Positions 45,057-54,001 of a DNA stretch of 64,000 nt are shown one piece after another. The DNA comes from Nocardia sp. CDC159 (lineage in GTDB: Bacteria; Actinomycetota; Actinomycetes; Mycobacteriales; Mycobacteriaceae), in NCBI RefSeq assembly GCF_023740735.1, contig NZ_JAMRXH010000015.1, positions 124,001-188,000 of the forward strand. Reading direction: 5' to 3'. A model generated the notes under the pieces. It ran no database searches and had not been told where the DNA came from. It saw only the letters and a list, made by a program, of their open reading frames with translations. The position numbers were made by a program, and so were the translations under genes. The stretch's first letter is position 1, and each line of letters opens with the position of its first letter.

Positions 45057-45225
45057 TGGTGGCCTGGCGTTTCGGAGCCTACGGTTGCGTAACCGAACGG
45101 CCGTACGGCAACCTCCAGGTACAACATCAACCCCAGCGTGTGCGGTCAGGCCTGGAGGCGGCAGCCTGCGTAACCATGGAAGGCTCCGCACGCGCTGCAG
45201 TAGACACAGCCGAGGAGGCCCTTCC

Positions 45226-47052
45226 GTGTCGCACTACAAGGCGAACCTTCGTGATATCGAGTTCAACTTGTTCGAAGTGCTGGGAATCGGGGCGCAGCTG
45301 GACGCGGGCAACTACGGCGATCTGGACACCGAGACCGCTCGGGGCATTCTGACCGAGGTGCTGCGGCTGGCCGAGGGCCCGGTGGCCGATTCGTTCGTCG
45401 ACGCCGATCGCAACCCCATTCGGTTCGACGCGGCCAATCACGAGGTCGTCGTGCCGGAACTGCTGTCCAAGACGGTGGCCGCGGTCAACGAGGCGGGCTG
45501 GTCCGCGCTGGGCATGCCAGAGGCGATGGGCGGGGTGAACTCGCCGTCCCCGCTGTCCTGGGCGACACAGGAAATGCTTGTGGCGGCGAACAATTCGGCC
45601 GCCTTCTTCAATATGGGCCCGCTCATGCACCATGTGCTGTTCGTCGAGGGCACCGAGGAGCAGCAGCGCTGGGCCCAGCACGCCTGGGAAAACCGCTGGG
45701 GCGGAACGATGGTGCTCACCGAGCCGGACGCCGGTTCCGATGTGGGCATGGGCCGCACCAAGGCGGTCCAGCAGCCCGACGGCACCTGGCATATCGAGGG
45801 CGTCAAGCGCTTCATCTCCGGCGGTGACGTGGGCGCGACGGCCGACAACATCTTCCACCTCACCCTGGCCCGGCCGGAGGGCGCGGGCCCGGGCACCAAG
45901 GGCCTGTCGCTGTTCGTGGTGCCGAAGTACCTGTTCGACCGGGAGACAATGGAACTCGGCGAGCGCAACGGCGTGCTGGTGACCAACCTCGAGCACAAGA
46001 TGGGCATCAAGTCCTCGCCCACCTGCGAATTGACCTATGGCGGCGAGAAGCCCGCCATCGGATATCTGGTCGGCGAGGTGCACAACGGCATCGCGCAGAT
46101 GTTCAAGGTGATCGAGCACGCCCGCATGATGGTGGGCGTGCTGTCGGCGGGCACGCTGTCCACCGGTTATCTGAATGCCTTGGAGTACGCCAAGACTCGC
46201 GTCCAGGGCGCGGATCTGACCCAGAACGCCGACAAGACCGCCCCGCGCGTCACCATCACCCACCACCCCGACATCCGCCGCAGCCTGGCGCTGCAGAAGG
46301 CGTATTCGGAGGGTCTGCGGGCGCTGTATCTGACGTGTGCGGCCTATCAGAGCCCCGATATCGCCGAGGCCAACTTCGGCGCGGATCCGGAACTGGCCGC
46401 GCGGGTGAACGATCTGCTGCTGCCGATCGTGAAGGGTGTCGGTTCGGAGCGGGCCTACGAGGTGCTGACCGAGACCCTGCAGACCTTCGGTGGTTCGGGC
46501 TATCTGCAGGACTATCCGATCGAGCAGTACATCCGGGACGTGAAGATCGACTCGCTGTACGAGGGCACCACGGCCATCCAGGCGCAGGACTTCTTCTTCC
46601 GCAAGATCGTTCGCGACAAGGGCGTGGCGCTCGGCCATCTGGCCGGGCTGATCCAGAAGTTCGTCGATGCCGACGAGGGGCAGCTCAAGACCGAGCGGGC
46701 GCTGCTGGCGACCGCGCTGGCCGATGTGCAGGCGATGGCGGCCGCGCTCACCGGTTATCTGGTCGCCTCCCAGCAGACCCCGGCCGAGATCTACAAGGTC
46801 GGCCTGGGCTCGGTCCGATTCCTGCACGCCGCGGGCGATCTCGTGATCGGCTGGCGGCTGCTGGAGCAGGCCACGATCGCGCTCGCCGCGCTGGAGGGGC
46901 AGCCGTCGGAGAAGGACCGGCTGTTCTACACCGGCAAGGTCGCGGTGGCGTCCTGGTTCGCCAAGAACCAGTTGCCGCTGCTGACCAGCGTGCGTTCGGT
47001 GCTGGAGAACCTGGATCTCGACATCATGAATCTGGACGAAGCGGCGTTCTGA
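45226..47052 (+). CDS. fadE5: Acyl-CoA dehydrogenase, FadE5-like, with C-terminal extension
   Basis: Large acyl-CoA dehydrogenase of 608 aa, the size of mycobacterial FadE5, which oxidises a broad range of chain lengths. FAD-binding VLTEPDAGSDVGMG, GVKRFISGGD, and the catalytic Glu446 in DSLYEGTTAIQ are visible; the last ~130 residues form the extra C-terminal helical domain of this subfamily. GTG start at 45226 follows GAGGAGG; the upstream open frame is not homologous. Divergent from a TetR gene with a palindromic operator candidate between. Confidence 0.93.
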   Translation: MSHYKANLRDIEFNLFEVLGIGAQLDAGNYGDLDTETARGILTEVLRLAEGPVADSFVDADRNPIRFDAANHEVVVPELLSKTVAAVNEAGWSALGMPEAMGGVNSPSPLSWATQEMLVAANNSAAFFNMGPLMHHVLFVEGTEEQQRWAQHAWENRWGGTMVLTEPDAGSDVGMGRTKAVQQPDGTWHIEGVKRFISGGDVGATADNIFHLTLARPEGAGPGTKGLSLFVVPKYLFDRETMELGERNGVLVTNLEHKMGIKSSPTCELTYGGEKPAIGYLVGEVHNGIAQMFKVIEHARMMVGVLSAGTLSTGYLNALEYAKTRVQGADLTQNADKTAPRVTITHHPDIRRSLALQKAYSEGLRALYLTCAAYQSPDIAEANFGADPELAARVNDLLLPIVKGVGSERAYEVLTETLQTFGGSGYLQDYPIEQYIRDVKIDSLYEGTTAIQAQDFFFRKIVRDKGVALGHLAGLIQKFVDADEGQLKTERALLATALADVQAMAAALTGYLVASQQTPAEIYKVGLGSVRFLHAAGDLVIGWRLLEQATIALAALEGQPSEKDRLFYTGKVAVASWFAKNQLPLLTSVRSVLENLDLDIMNLDEAAF

Positions 47053-47107
47053 CGCCCGTTTTCCGCCAATGACGGGAAGGCCGCCCGAATAGGGGTACAA
47101 CTACCGC

Positions 47108-47746
47108 ATGGTCTTCCCGGTGGATTTCGGCTGGCTGCAGGCGCTGATCGCCGTACTCTTCGTGATCGGCGTCGTGCTGGTCCTGACCGCGCTGCTGAAG
47201 GCGCGCAAGGTCGGCTGGCACGCGCTGATCGGGCGCGGCACCAGCGCGCTGGCGGTGCTGCTGGTGGCGGTGGTGATCCTCTGGATCACCACCCTGCTGC
47301 AGAGCTTCCTCGGCCTGACCGGCGAGGTGAAGGCCGCTCACCTGGTCGCCAAACCCGTTGCCAACGACCCGCATACGCTCATGGTCGAGCTGACCCTGTT
47401 CGGCGACGAGGAGCACCCCGAACAGCGCGCCACCTATCAGGTCGAGGGCGATATGTGGGTCCTGCAGGCCAACATCGTCGAACTCGAACCCTGGGTGAAC
47501 GCCCTGGGCTTCCACTCCGGCTACAAGGTGACCCGCCTCTACGGCCAACGCCTCGACGGGGTCGCCGTGAAACAGAACCAAATCTTCCTCAACGGCAGCG
47601 ACCAGGACTTCTTCGAAGACATGCGCGACCAGACCTGGTACACCAAGCCCTTCGTCCGTTCCGCCTACGGCAACGCGGTCATCGCCGTCCCCGGCTCCTA
47701 CGACGTCTTCATCTCCCGCGACGCCATCAAAACCCGCCCGGCCTAG
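47108..47746 (+). CDS. Membrane-anchored protein of unknown function
   Basis: 212-aa protein with two N-terminal helices (LQALIAVLFVIGVVLVLTALL and TSALAVLLVAVVILWITTLL) and a ~140-residue soluble domain starting LTGEVKAAHLVAKPV, rich in beta-strand-like segments (YQVEGDMWVLQANIVEL, KVTRLYGQRLDGVAV). The soluble part probably faces one side of the membrane. I do not recognise the family well enough to name it. Possibly monocistronic. Confidence 0.78.
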   Translation: MVFPVDFGWLQALIAVLFVIGVVLVLTALLKARKVGWHALIGRGTSALAVLLVAVVILWITTLLQSFLGLTGEVKAAHLVAKPVANDPHTLMVELTLFGDEEHPEQRATYQVEGDMWVLQANIVELEPWVNALGFHSGYKVTRLYGQRLDGVAVKQNQIFLNGSDQDFFEDMRDQTWYTKPFVRSAYGNAVIAVPGSYDVFISRDAIKTRPA

Positions 47747-47814
47747 GGCGTCGGTCGGTACACGACGAGTGGGATAGTCTCGGCGTATTGGTCGCCAGGA
47801 GAGGAGCGAAAGCG

Positions 47815-48374
47815 ATGGCTTTTCCTGCGCAGCGGCTCTTGACCATTGCGGATTTCGCCGCGCTCGAGGAGGACGAGCGCGGCCGGTGGGAGCTCGTGGA
47901 GGGGAATCTGATGGTGGCACCATCGCCCACGCCGCAGCACAGCAATGCCGCGGGCGAGCTATATATGCAGCTCAGGCCTCAGCTTCCGCAAGGTGTCAAG
48001 CTTCTGCTGGACGTCGACCTCGATCTGCAGCTGGCCCCCGACGGGGGAGCCGGGCACGGCGCGCAGGCCCGATCTGTTCGTTGTCGAGAAGTCCGAGTAT
48101 GACCGGGTGGGCCGTGAAGGTGGAATCCTCCGTGCCCCTGGTGATCGAGATCGTGTCCAGGGGTTCGCGACGGACGGATTATGTGATCAAGCGCGGTGAT
48201 TACGCGGACGCGGGTATTCCGCACTACTGGATCGTGGACCTCAGCGATCCGGTCAGTTTGCTGGCCTGCCATCTCGCGGGCGAGATGGGATATGTGGACA
48301 ACGGCGAACACGCCGAAACGTTCACTACCACAGCGCCGTTCCCGGTCACGATCGACCTCGCCGCCTTGCGCTGA
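47815..48374 (+). pseudogene. Uma2 family endonuclease-like gene with two frameshifts
   Basis: The start is intact (ATG 47815 after GGAGAGGAGCG): FAALEEDERGRWELVEGNLMV, PTPQHSNAAGEL, LDVDLDLQLAPDG. Near 48045 a GGGGG run shifts the frame by +1, after which another frame reads EPGTARRPDLFVVEKSEYDR. Near 48130-48150 a second net +1 shift, probably with some codons lost, leads to VPLVIEIVSRGSRRTDYVIK, GDYADAGIPHYWIVDL and the natural end. The family (DUF820/PD-(D/E)XK-like) is common and multicopy in actinobacteria. A sequencing error in the G-run could explain the first shift but hardly both. Confidence 0.8.
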
Positions 48375-48404
48375 GCGGCCGACCGCCAGGCTCGGGAATC
48401 GGCC

Positions 48405-49220
48405 TCAGTCGGCGAGCTCCACGACGACCGGGGCGTGGTCGGATGCCCCCTTGCCCTTTCGCTCCTCACGGTCGACCATCGCGTCCTTGGCGCGGGCCGC
48501 GAGGGCGGGGGAGGCGAGGATGAAGTCGATCTTCATGCCCTCGCGGCGGGGGAAGCGGAGTTGGGTGTAGTCCCAGTAGGTGTAGATGCCCGGGCCGGGG
48601 GCGAAGCGGCGCAGGAGGTCGGCGTAGCCGGTGGCGACTATGGCGTCGAAGGCGTCTCGTTCGGGTTGGGAGACGTGGGTTTTGCCGCGGAAGAATTCCG
48701 GGGACCAGACGTCGTCGTCGGTGGGGGCGATATTCCAGTCGCCGCACAGGGCGATCTGGGTCCGAGGGTCGGCGGTCAGCCACTGTGCGCCCGAATCACG
48801 CAGGGCCGCCAGCCATTCCAGCTTGTAGGTGTAGTGCGGATCGTTCAGGGCGCGGCCGTTGGGGATGTAGAGGCTCCAGACCCGGACGCCGCCGCAGGTC
48901 GCGCCGATGGCCCGGGCCTCCACGATCGGGGCGGCCAGCAGGGAGGTCTCGGCGTCCTTGTCGAAGCCGGGCTGGCCGGGGAAGGTGATCTCGATGTCGT
49001 CGAGGCCGACGCGGGAGGCGATCGCCACCCCGTTCCACTGGCTCAGCCCGGTGTGGGCGACCTCGTAGCCCGCCTCCTCGAAGCGCTCCGTGGGGAACTG
49101 GTCGTCGCGGCATTTGGTCTCCTGCATGGCGAGCACGTCGATATCGGCGCGATCGAGCCACGACACCACCCGATCCAACCGCGATCGAATCGAATTCACA
49201 TTCCACGTCGCCAAGCGCAT
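48405..49220 (-). CDS. xthA: Exodeoxyribonuclease III (AP endonuclease)
   Basis: DNA repair nuclease of 271 aa that cuts at abasic sites and trims 3' ends. Motifs run in the family order: ATWNVNSIRSR, MQETKC with the metal Glu, SLYIPNGR, GDWNIAPTDDDVW, KIDFILAS and SDHAPVVV with the catalytic Asp-His. Starts at ATG 49220. It is downstream of the GNAT gene with a 3 x 27 bp tandem array in between. Orthologous by position to Rv0427c. Confidence 0.95.
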   Translation of the reverse strand: MRLATWNVNSIRSRLDRVVSWLDRADIDVLAMQETKCRDDQFPTERFEEAGYEVAHTGLSQWNGVAIASRVGLDDIEITFPGQPGFDKDAETSLLAAPIVEARAIGATCGGVRVWSLYIPNGRALNDPHYTYKLEWLAALRDSGAQWLTADPRTQIALCGDWNIAPTDDDVWSPEFFRGKTHVSQPERDAFDAIVATGYADLLRRFAPGPGIYTYWDYTQLRFPRREGMKIDFILASPALAARAKDAMVDREERKGKGASDHAPVVVELAD

Positions 49221-49244
49221 GGAGTTCCTCTCCGTCCTCTATTG

Positions 49245-49325
49245 CCCCGTCCCCGATTGCCCCGGCACGCTCCCCGTCCCCGATTGCTCCGGCACGCTCC
49301 CTGTCCCTGATTGCCCCGGCACGCT
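49245..49325. repeat. Tandem array of three 27-bp units
   Basis: Three head-to-tail copies at 49245-49271, 49272-49298 and 49299-49325, following CCC(C/T)GTCCC(C/T)GATTG then C(C/T)CCGGCACGCT. The copies differ at four or fewer positions. The array fills the gap between the GNAT stop (49326) and the xthA leader. The unit includes a TTGCCCCGG core shared with the hairpin at 37471-37557. Confidence 0.85.
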
Positions 49326-50279
49326 CTACGCCGGGGTGGCGTAGCGGTAGTGGTGGTGCTCGATGAAACCCATCTCCCGATACAGCCCCAGGGCGGCGGC
49401 ATTGTCCGCCTCGACCTGCACGTAGGCGTGGGTGGCGCCGTGCCTGTGTCCCCAGCGGATCAACTCGGCGCACACCAGCGTGCCCAGCCCGTGGCGGCGA
49501 TGCGGGGCCGCCACGGCGACGCAGCTCAATCCGATCCAGCGCCGCCCGTCCGGCGCGGTGGTGAGCGCGCCGCGGCCGATGGCCAGCGGATCGGGCAGAC
49601 CCAGTGTGGCGAAACCCAATTCACCCTCGTGCACGGCCGTCAGCACCGCGGTGTCGGGCAGCGGCGGCGGCAGGTCGACGACGTCCTCGCCGCGGAAGCG
49701 ATGCAGATCCAGCCAGCTCCGATTCGGCTCGGCCTCCACCCGCACCATCGAAGGTCCTTGGGGGAGGACGAAATTGCCGATATCGATGCCGAGCACCGCG
49801 GTCTCGCTCCAGGTCCGCCAGCCCGGCGGCACCGGCGCCAGCCGGTCGGGCAGCCGCAGGCGCGGGGGCAGACCGCGTTCGGCGTACCACGCGGCGATGC
49901 CGCGCAGGGTATCTACGTGCAGCCGCGCCGGTTCACCCGAAATGCCCACGGGAACGGCGGAATTGGCGCGATTGGTATAGCCGTTTCCGGCCGACAGCAG
50001 CCAGCCGTCCAGCCGAACGCGCTCCACCCCGGGCCAGCCGTCGCACGCGGCGGCCTCCAGGGCACGAATCTCCGTGGTGCGAATCGGCCTGGGTCCCAGC
50101 GCCTTCACCGCCACGATGGCGTCGGCGTCCACCGTGACGGTGTGCCCGTCCCTCGTCCGCACCGTCAGCGGATCGTGGCCGATCAGTTCGCCGATCACAT
50201 CGGTGAATTCGTGGGAATGACCGGCGGGCAGCCGATATCGCACGACGACCCGCCGCCCGGAGGGAATCTCGGACGTCAT
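49326..50279 (-). CDS. GNAT family acetyltransferase (Rv0428c-like)
   Basis: 317-aa protein with an N-terminal ~70-residue small-barrel-like part (VVVRYRLPAG, TVRTRDGHTVTVDADAIVAV) and GNAT-type regions. The acetyl-CoA-binding region in the C-terminal half reads VAVAAPHRRHGLGTLVCAEL, followed by VQVEADNAAALGLYREMGF. Starts at ATG 50279, just after the def stop. It shares a transcript direction with def and xthA, as Rv0427c-Rv0429c do. Acetyl acceptor unknown. Confidence 0.87.
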   Translation of the reverse strand: MTSEIPSGRRVVVRYRLPAGHSHEFTDVIGELIGHDPLTVRTRDGHTVTVDADAIVAVKALGPRPIRTTEIRALEAAACDGWPGVERVRLDGWLLSAGNGYTNRANSAVPVGISGEPARLHVDTLRGIAAWYAERGLPPRLRLPDRLAPVPPGWRTWSETAVLGIDIGNFVLPQGPSMVRVEAEPNRSWLDLHRFRGEDVVDLPPPLPDTAVLTAVHEGELGFATLGLPDPLAIGRGALTTAPDGRRWIGLSCVAVAAPHRRHGLGTLVCAELIRWGHRHGATHAYVQVEADNAAALGLYREMGFIEHHHYRYATPA

Positions 50280-50289
50280 GGGCGCGGGA

Positions 50290-50886
50290 TCAGTCCACGT
50301 CGTCGTGGCCGAACGGATCCGGCCCCTCGCCCGGAATCCAGCTGAAACCCGGTTTGCCCCAACCGCTTCTCTTGATGAACTTCTTCGCCGCGCGAGCATT
50401 GCGGCCGATCAGCACGTCCACGTAGAGGAAACCGTCGAGGTGACCGACCTCGTGCTGCAGCATGCGCGCGAAGAAGCCCTTGCCCTCGATCTCGATCGGC
50501 TTGCCGTGCTCGTCGGTGCCGGTGACGCGGGCCCAGTCGGCGCGGCCGGTGGGAAACTGTTCACCGGGCACCGACAGGCAGCCCTCCTCGTCGTCGTCCG
50601 GATCGGGCATGGTCTCCGGGATCTCGGAGGTCTCCAGCACTGGATTGATCACCGCGCCGCGGCGCTTGTTGACCGTGCCGTCGGCATCGACGTCCGGGCA
50701 GTCGTAGACGAACAACCGCAGCGGCACGCCCACCTGATTGGCCGCCAGACCCACCCCGTGCGCGGCGTCGAGCGTGTCGAACATATCGCTGATCAGCTCG
50801 GCGAGCTCCTCCGGCGATTGGGTGACCTGTTCGGTCGGATTGTGCAGAACCGGGTCACCGACGATGCGGATCGGAAGAATCGCCAT
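50290..50886 (-). CDS. def: Peptide deformylase
   Basis: Removes the formyl group from new proteins. The 198-aa enzyme has all three motifs: GVGLAANQVG, EEGCLSVPG with metal ligand Cys103, and LQHEVGHLDG with His145, Glu146 and His149. The insert around PDPDDDEEGCL and the C-terminal tail are as in actinobacterial forms. ATG at 50886 (MAILPIRIVG) is chosen; the upstream open frame is not homologous. Ten bases separate its stop from the GNAT start. Divergent from the DUF3263 gene. Confidence 0.95.
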   Translation of the reverse strand: MAILPIRIVGDPVLHNPTEQVTQSPEELAELISDMFDTLDAAHGVGLAANQVGVPLRLFVYDCPDVDADGTVNKRRGAVINPVLETSEIPETMPDPDDDEEGCLSVPGEQFPTGRADWARVTGTDEHGKPIEIEGKGFFARMLQHEVGHLDGFLYVDVLIGRNARAAKKFIKRSGWGKPGFSWIPGEGPDPFGHDDVD

Positions 50887-51051
50887 GGTCACACACTTTA
50901 CTGGGGTGCGCGGCGCCGCCCGCTCGGGCGTTGGTTCGGCCGCCGCCGACACGCCGTAGTACGCCTCTGGGAACGCGAGCATCCGTGGTTGAATGAGCGG
51001 CGACGTATAAGCACCTCAGTGTTGATCACAAACGTCTGGCGAGGGAGCGAT

Positions 51052-51402
51052 ATGGACAGCGCAGCGGCCCGGCATCTATCCGCAAGCGGGGACAGCTCTT
51101 CCGCGGGCGAGGACACCGCGGTCGCGGTGCCGATGGATGGCCAGGCCGTCGACGGACTCACCCGGCGTGAACTCGAGATTCTCGACTTCGAGCGCAAGTG
51201 GTGGAAGTACGCGGGCGCCAAGGAGGCGGCCATTCGCGACCTGTTCGATCTGTCCGCCACCCGCTACTACCAGGTGCTCAACGCCATCGTCGACAAGCCC
51301 GAGGCTCTGGCCGCCGACCCGATGCTGGTGAAACGGCTGCGACGACTGCGGGCGAGCCGACAGAAGGCACGGGCGGCACGTCGGCTGGGCTTCGAAGTGT
51401 GA
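51052..51402 (+). CDS. DUF3263 family protein (Rv0430-like)
   Basis: 116-aa cytosolic protein. The conserved part is LTRRELEILDFERKWWKYAG, then AAIRDLFDLSATRYYQVLNAI, followed by a basic tail RLRASRQKARAARRLGF. The helical, positively charged sequence resembles a small helix-turn-helix protein, but DNA binding is unproven. GAGGGAGCGAT precedes the ATG at 51052; a later ATG at codon 28 is possible. It overlaps the next gene by GTGA. Confidence 0.88.
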   Translation: MDSAAARHLSASGDSSSAGEDTAVAVPMDGQAVDGLTRRELEILDFERKWWKYAGAKEAAIRDLFDLSATRYYQVLNAIVDKPEALAADPMLVKRLRRLRASRQKARAARRLGFEV

Positions 51403-51986
51403 CTAGGCTCGACCAGGTGAGCAATCCGAATCCGCCCTCCGGTGGACCGCCGCTACGAGCGCTCGCGATGGTGTTGATCGCGCTGGCCATCGTATTCGCC
51501 GGTCTCGGCGCGATGTCGCTGTCGAAGTCCGGCTCGGAGAGTTCGGGTTCCACCCCGCAGGGCCAGGCGCAGTCGACCGGCGCGCCCAAGGCGACCACCA
51601 CCGTCGCCCCGCCCCCGGTCACCAGTCCGGCCGCCGCCCCGACGACCACCGTCGCGCCGACGACCGCCCCGCCCACCACTACGCCCCCGCCGCCCCCCGC
51701 GGGCCCGGACAAGTCGGTCCCGGTGCGGGTGCTCAACAACGGCACGATCGCGGGCCTGGCCGCCCGAACCGGCAACCAGTTGTCCGCCGCCGGTTGGAAT
51801 GTCGTGGAGACGGCCAACTACCCCAATGGCGTGATTGCGAAATCGACCGTCTTCTACGGAAATTCGCCACAGGAGCAGGCCGCGGCCAAGGCCATCGCCG
51901 CCGAACTAGGGGTCTCCGCCGAGCCCCGATTCGCCGGATTGGCGGATGCACCGCCCGGAGTCATCGTCATCGTCACAGGTAACTGA
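51399..51986 (+). CDS. LytR C-terminal domain membrane protein, VirR-like (Rv0431)
   Basis: About 195 aa: a short cytosolic start, a transmembrane helix (LRALAMVLIALAIVFAGLG), a long Thr/Pro/Ala-rich periplasmic linker (TTTVAPTTAPPTTTPPPPP), and a LytR_C domain (VPVRVLNNGTIAGLAARTG to VIVIVTGN). In M. tuberculosis the orthologue by position, VirR, affects vesicle release and cell-wall integrity. Likely start GTG at 51399, overlapping the DUF3263 stop; GTG at 51417 is an alternative. Confidence 0.88.
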   Translation: MTRLDQVSNPNPPSGGPPLRALAMVLIALAIVFAGLGAMSLSKSGSESSGSTPQGQAQSTGAPKATTTVAPPPVTSPAAAPTTTVAPTTAPPTTTPPPPPAGPDKSVPVRVLNNGTIAGLAARTGNQLSAAGWNVVETANYPNGVIAKSTVFYGNSPQEQAAAKAIAAELGVSAEPRFAGLADAPPGVIVIVTGN

Positions 51987-52091
51987 GCCCCAGCGGGGAA
52001 CCGCGTAACGGCTCTGGCATCATCTTGTCCGGTAACGAATCTGTCCACCGTGCATTACTCGTAAACTCGGTACTCGTAAAGGAGTTCCCCG

Positions 52092-52784
52092 ATGGCCACG
52101 TCCACAATTCGTCGCCCGTCCTGGCGGACTGTGACTCCGGTGCTGGCGCTTGCGGTGTTCGGCCTCGCGGGCTGCACCAACAGCCAGGAGTCGAGCGACG
52201 TCAAGGGGACCAACCCCCCGGTGTGGACGGGTGCGGCCGCTCCCAGCGGTACCGTCGCCGGTGACCACGGCTCCTCGCACGGCCAGCCGGCCGGGGATTC
52301 CGTGTCGGTCCAGCTGAAGGATCCCGCGGGCGCCGAGGTCGGCACCGCGACGATCGCGAAGGCGGGCAACCACCTGCAGCTGACCGTCGACGTGCGCGGG
52401 CTGAAGCCCGGATTCCACGGCCTGCACTTCCACCAGTTCGGCAAGTGCGAGGCCAATTCGACCGCCCCCAGCGGCGGACCGACCGGGGCCTTCCTCTCCG
52501 CGGGCGGACATCTGCAGGTCGGCGACCAGACCTCGCATCCGGCCAGCGGTGATCTGACCTCCCTGCAGGTGCGCCAGGACGGCACGGCGCACCTGGTCAC
52601 CACCACAGACTCCGTCACCCTGGACGATCTGAAGGGCAAGGCCCTGATGGTCCACGCGGGTGCGGATAATTTCGGCAACATTCCGAGTCGATACACGCAG
52701 GCCAACGGCACCGCCGGGCCGGACGCCGAAACCATGGCGACCGGTGACGCGGGTGGCCGGATCGCCTGCGGCGTGGTCGGGTAA
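52092..52784 (+). CDS. sodC: Cu/Zn-type superoxide dismutase lipoprotein
   Basis: Exported enzyme that dismutes superoxide outside the membrane, 230 aa. The signal peptide ends in lipobox LAGC (lipid anchor). The domain has HFHQFGKCE with copper ligands and one disulfide Cys, GGHLQVGDQTSHP, LMVHAGADNFGNIP, and GGRIACGVVG with the partner Cys. M. tuberculosis SodC is known to lack zinc, and this sequence has the same DNFGNIPSRY layout. Follows virR as Rv0432 follows Rv0431. Confidence 0.95.
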   Translation: MATSTIRRPSWRTVTPVLALAVFGLAGCTNSQESSDVKGTNPPVWTGAAAPSGTVAGDHGSSHGQPAGDSVSVQLKDPAGAEVGTATIAKAGNHLQLTVDVRGLKPGFHGLHFHQFGKCEANSTAPSGGPTGAFLSAGGHLQVGDQTSHPASGDLTSLQVRQDGTAHLVTTTDSVTLDDLKGKALMVHAGADNFGNIPSRYTQANGTAGPDAETMATGDAGGRIACGVVG

Positions 52785-52798
52785 GGCGCAGGTATGCC

Positions 52799-53944
52799 AT
52801 GGGCGAGCCAGGCATTCGTAAGGTCACGTGGAACAGCTCGCCCCGCCCGACTCTGGGCGTGGAATGGGAGATAGCCCTCGTCGACAAACAGACGCGCAAT
52901 CTCTCCAATACCGCCGCCGCGGTATTCGACGCCGTCGGTGATCTGCGGGCCCATGACGGCACCCCGCAGCTCACCAAGGAACTGCTGCGCAATACCGTCG
53001 AAATAGTCAGCGGTGTGCACAACACCGTGGGCGAGGTGGTCGACGATCTGCACGGCACCATGACCGCCGTGCGGCGGGCCGCCGATACGGTCGGGGTGGA
53101 CCTGTTCTGCGCGGGCACCCACCCCTTTGCCCAGTGGTCGACCCAACAGCTCACCCGCACAGCGCATTACGACGAGCTGATCGAGCGCACCCAGTGGTGG
53201 GGGCGGCAGATGCTGATCTGGGGCGTGCACGTGCACGTGGGAATCTCGCACCCGGAGAAGGTCTTTCCGATCCTCAACACGCTGCTGCTGTCCTATCCGC
53301 ACCTACTGGCGCTGTCGGCGTCCTCGCCCATGTGGGCCGGGATCGACACCGGCTATGCGAGCAACCGCGCGCTCATGTTCCAGCAGCTGCCGACCGCCGG
53401 GCTGCCGTTCCAGTTCGAGGACTGGGCGCAGTTCGAGTCCTATGTGCACGATCAGACCAAGACCGGCGTCTTCGAACAGCTCGGCGGCATGCACTGGGAT
53501 ATCCGCCCCGCGCCCAAGTGGGGCACCATCGAGGTCCGCGTCTGCGACGGGCTCCCTTCCTGGACAGAGCTTTCCGCGCTGGTCGCGCTGATCCACTGCC
53601 TGATCGTCGATCTGGACCGCCGGGTCGAGGCGGGCGAGACGCTGCCCACCATCCCGCCCTGGCACGTCCAGGAGAACAAATGGCGTGCCGCCCGTTACGG
53701 TTTGGACGCCATCATCATCACCGACGGCGACAGCAACGAGCGCCTGGTCACCGAGGATCTCACCGATCTGCTGAACCGCCTCGAGCCCACCGCCAAACTG
53801 CTCGGCTGCGAGAACGAACTGTCCCTGGTCCCCGAGATCCCCAAACGCGGCGCCTCCTATCAACGCCAGCGCCGCGTCGCCGCCGCCTCCCAGGGCGATC
53901 TGGTCGCGGTCGTCGACGCGCTGGTGAAGGAGCTCGCGGGCTGA
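52799..53944 (+). CDS. Carboxylate-amine ligase, YbdK-type glutamate-cysteine ligase family
   Basis: 381-aa GCS2-family enzyme that ligates a carboxylate to an amine using ATP; weak glutamate-cysteine ligase activity is known for relatives. Landmarks: TLGVEWEIALVD, FCAGTHPFAQW, WGVHVHVGIS, RALMFQQLPTAGLPF, HWDIRPAPKWGTIEVRVCD and NKWRAARYGLDA. Starts 14 bp after sodC, as Rv0433 does after Rv0432. True substrate unsettled. Confidence 0.88.
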   Translation: MGEPGIRKVTWNSSPRPTLGVEWEIALVDKQTRNLSNTAAAVFDAVGDLRAHDGTPQLTKELLRNTVEIVSGVHNTVGEVVDDLHGTMTAVRRAADTVGVDLFCAGTHPFAQWSTQQLTRTAHYDELIERTQWWGRQMLIWGVHVHVGISHPEKVFPILNTLLLSYPHLLALSASSPMWAGIDTGYASNRALMFQQLPTAGLPFQFEDWAQFESYVHDQTKTGVFEQLGGMHWDIRPAPKWGTIEVRVCDGLPSWTELSALVALIHCLIVDLDRRVEAGETLPTIPPWHVQENKWRAARYGLDAIIITDGDSNERLVTEDLTDLLNRLEPTAKLLGCENELSLVPEIPKRGASYQRQRRVAAASQGDLVAVVDALVKELAG

Positions 53945-54001
53945 TCTCGTTGCCCCGCGGTTGCCGATAGTTCAGCTGCTCAGCCGGGTGGCGTTCATCA
54001 C

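Noticed and set aside
51601..51711. The Thr/Pro codon-rich stretch as a DNA repeat
   Set aside because: It is explained by the low-complexity periplasmic linker of the VirR-like protein.
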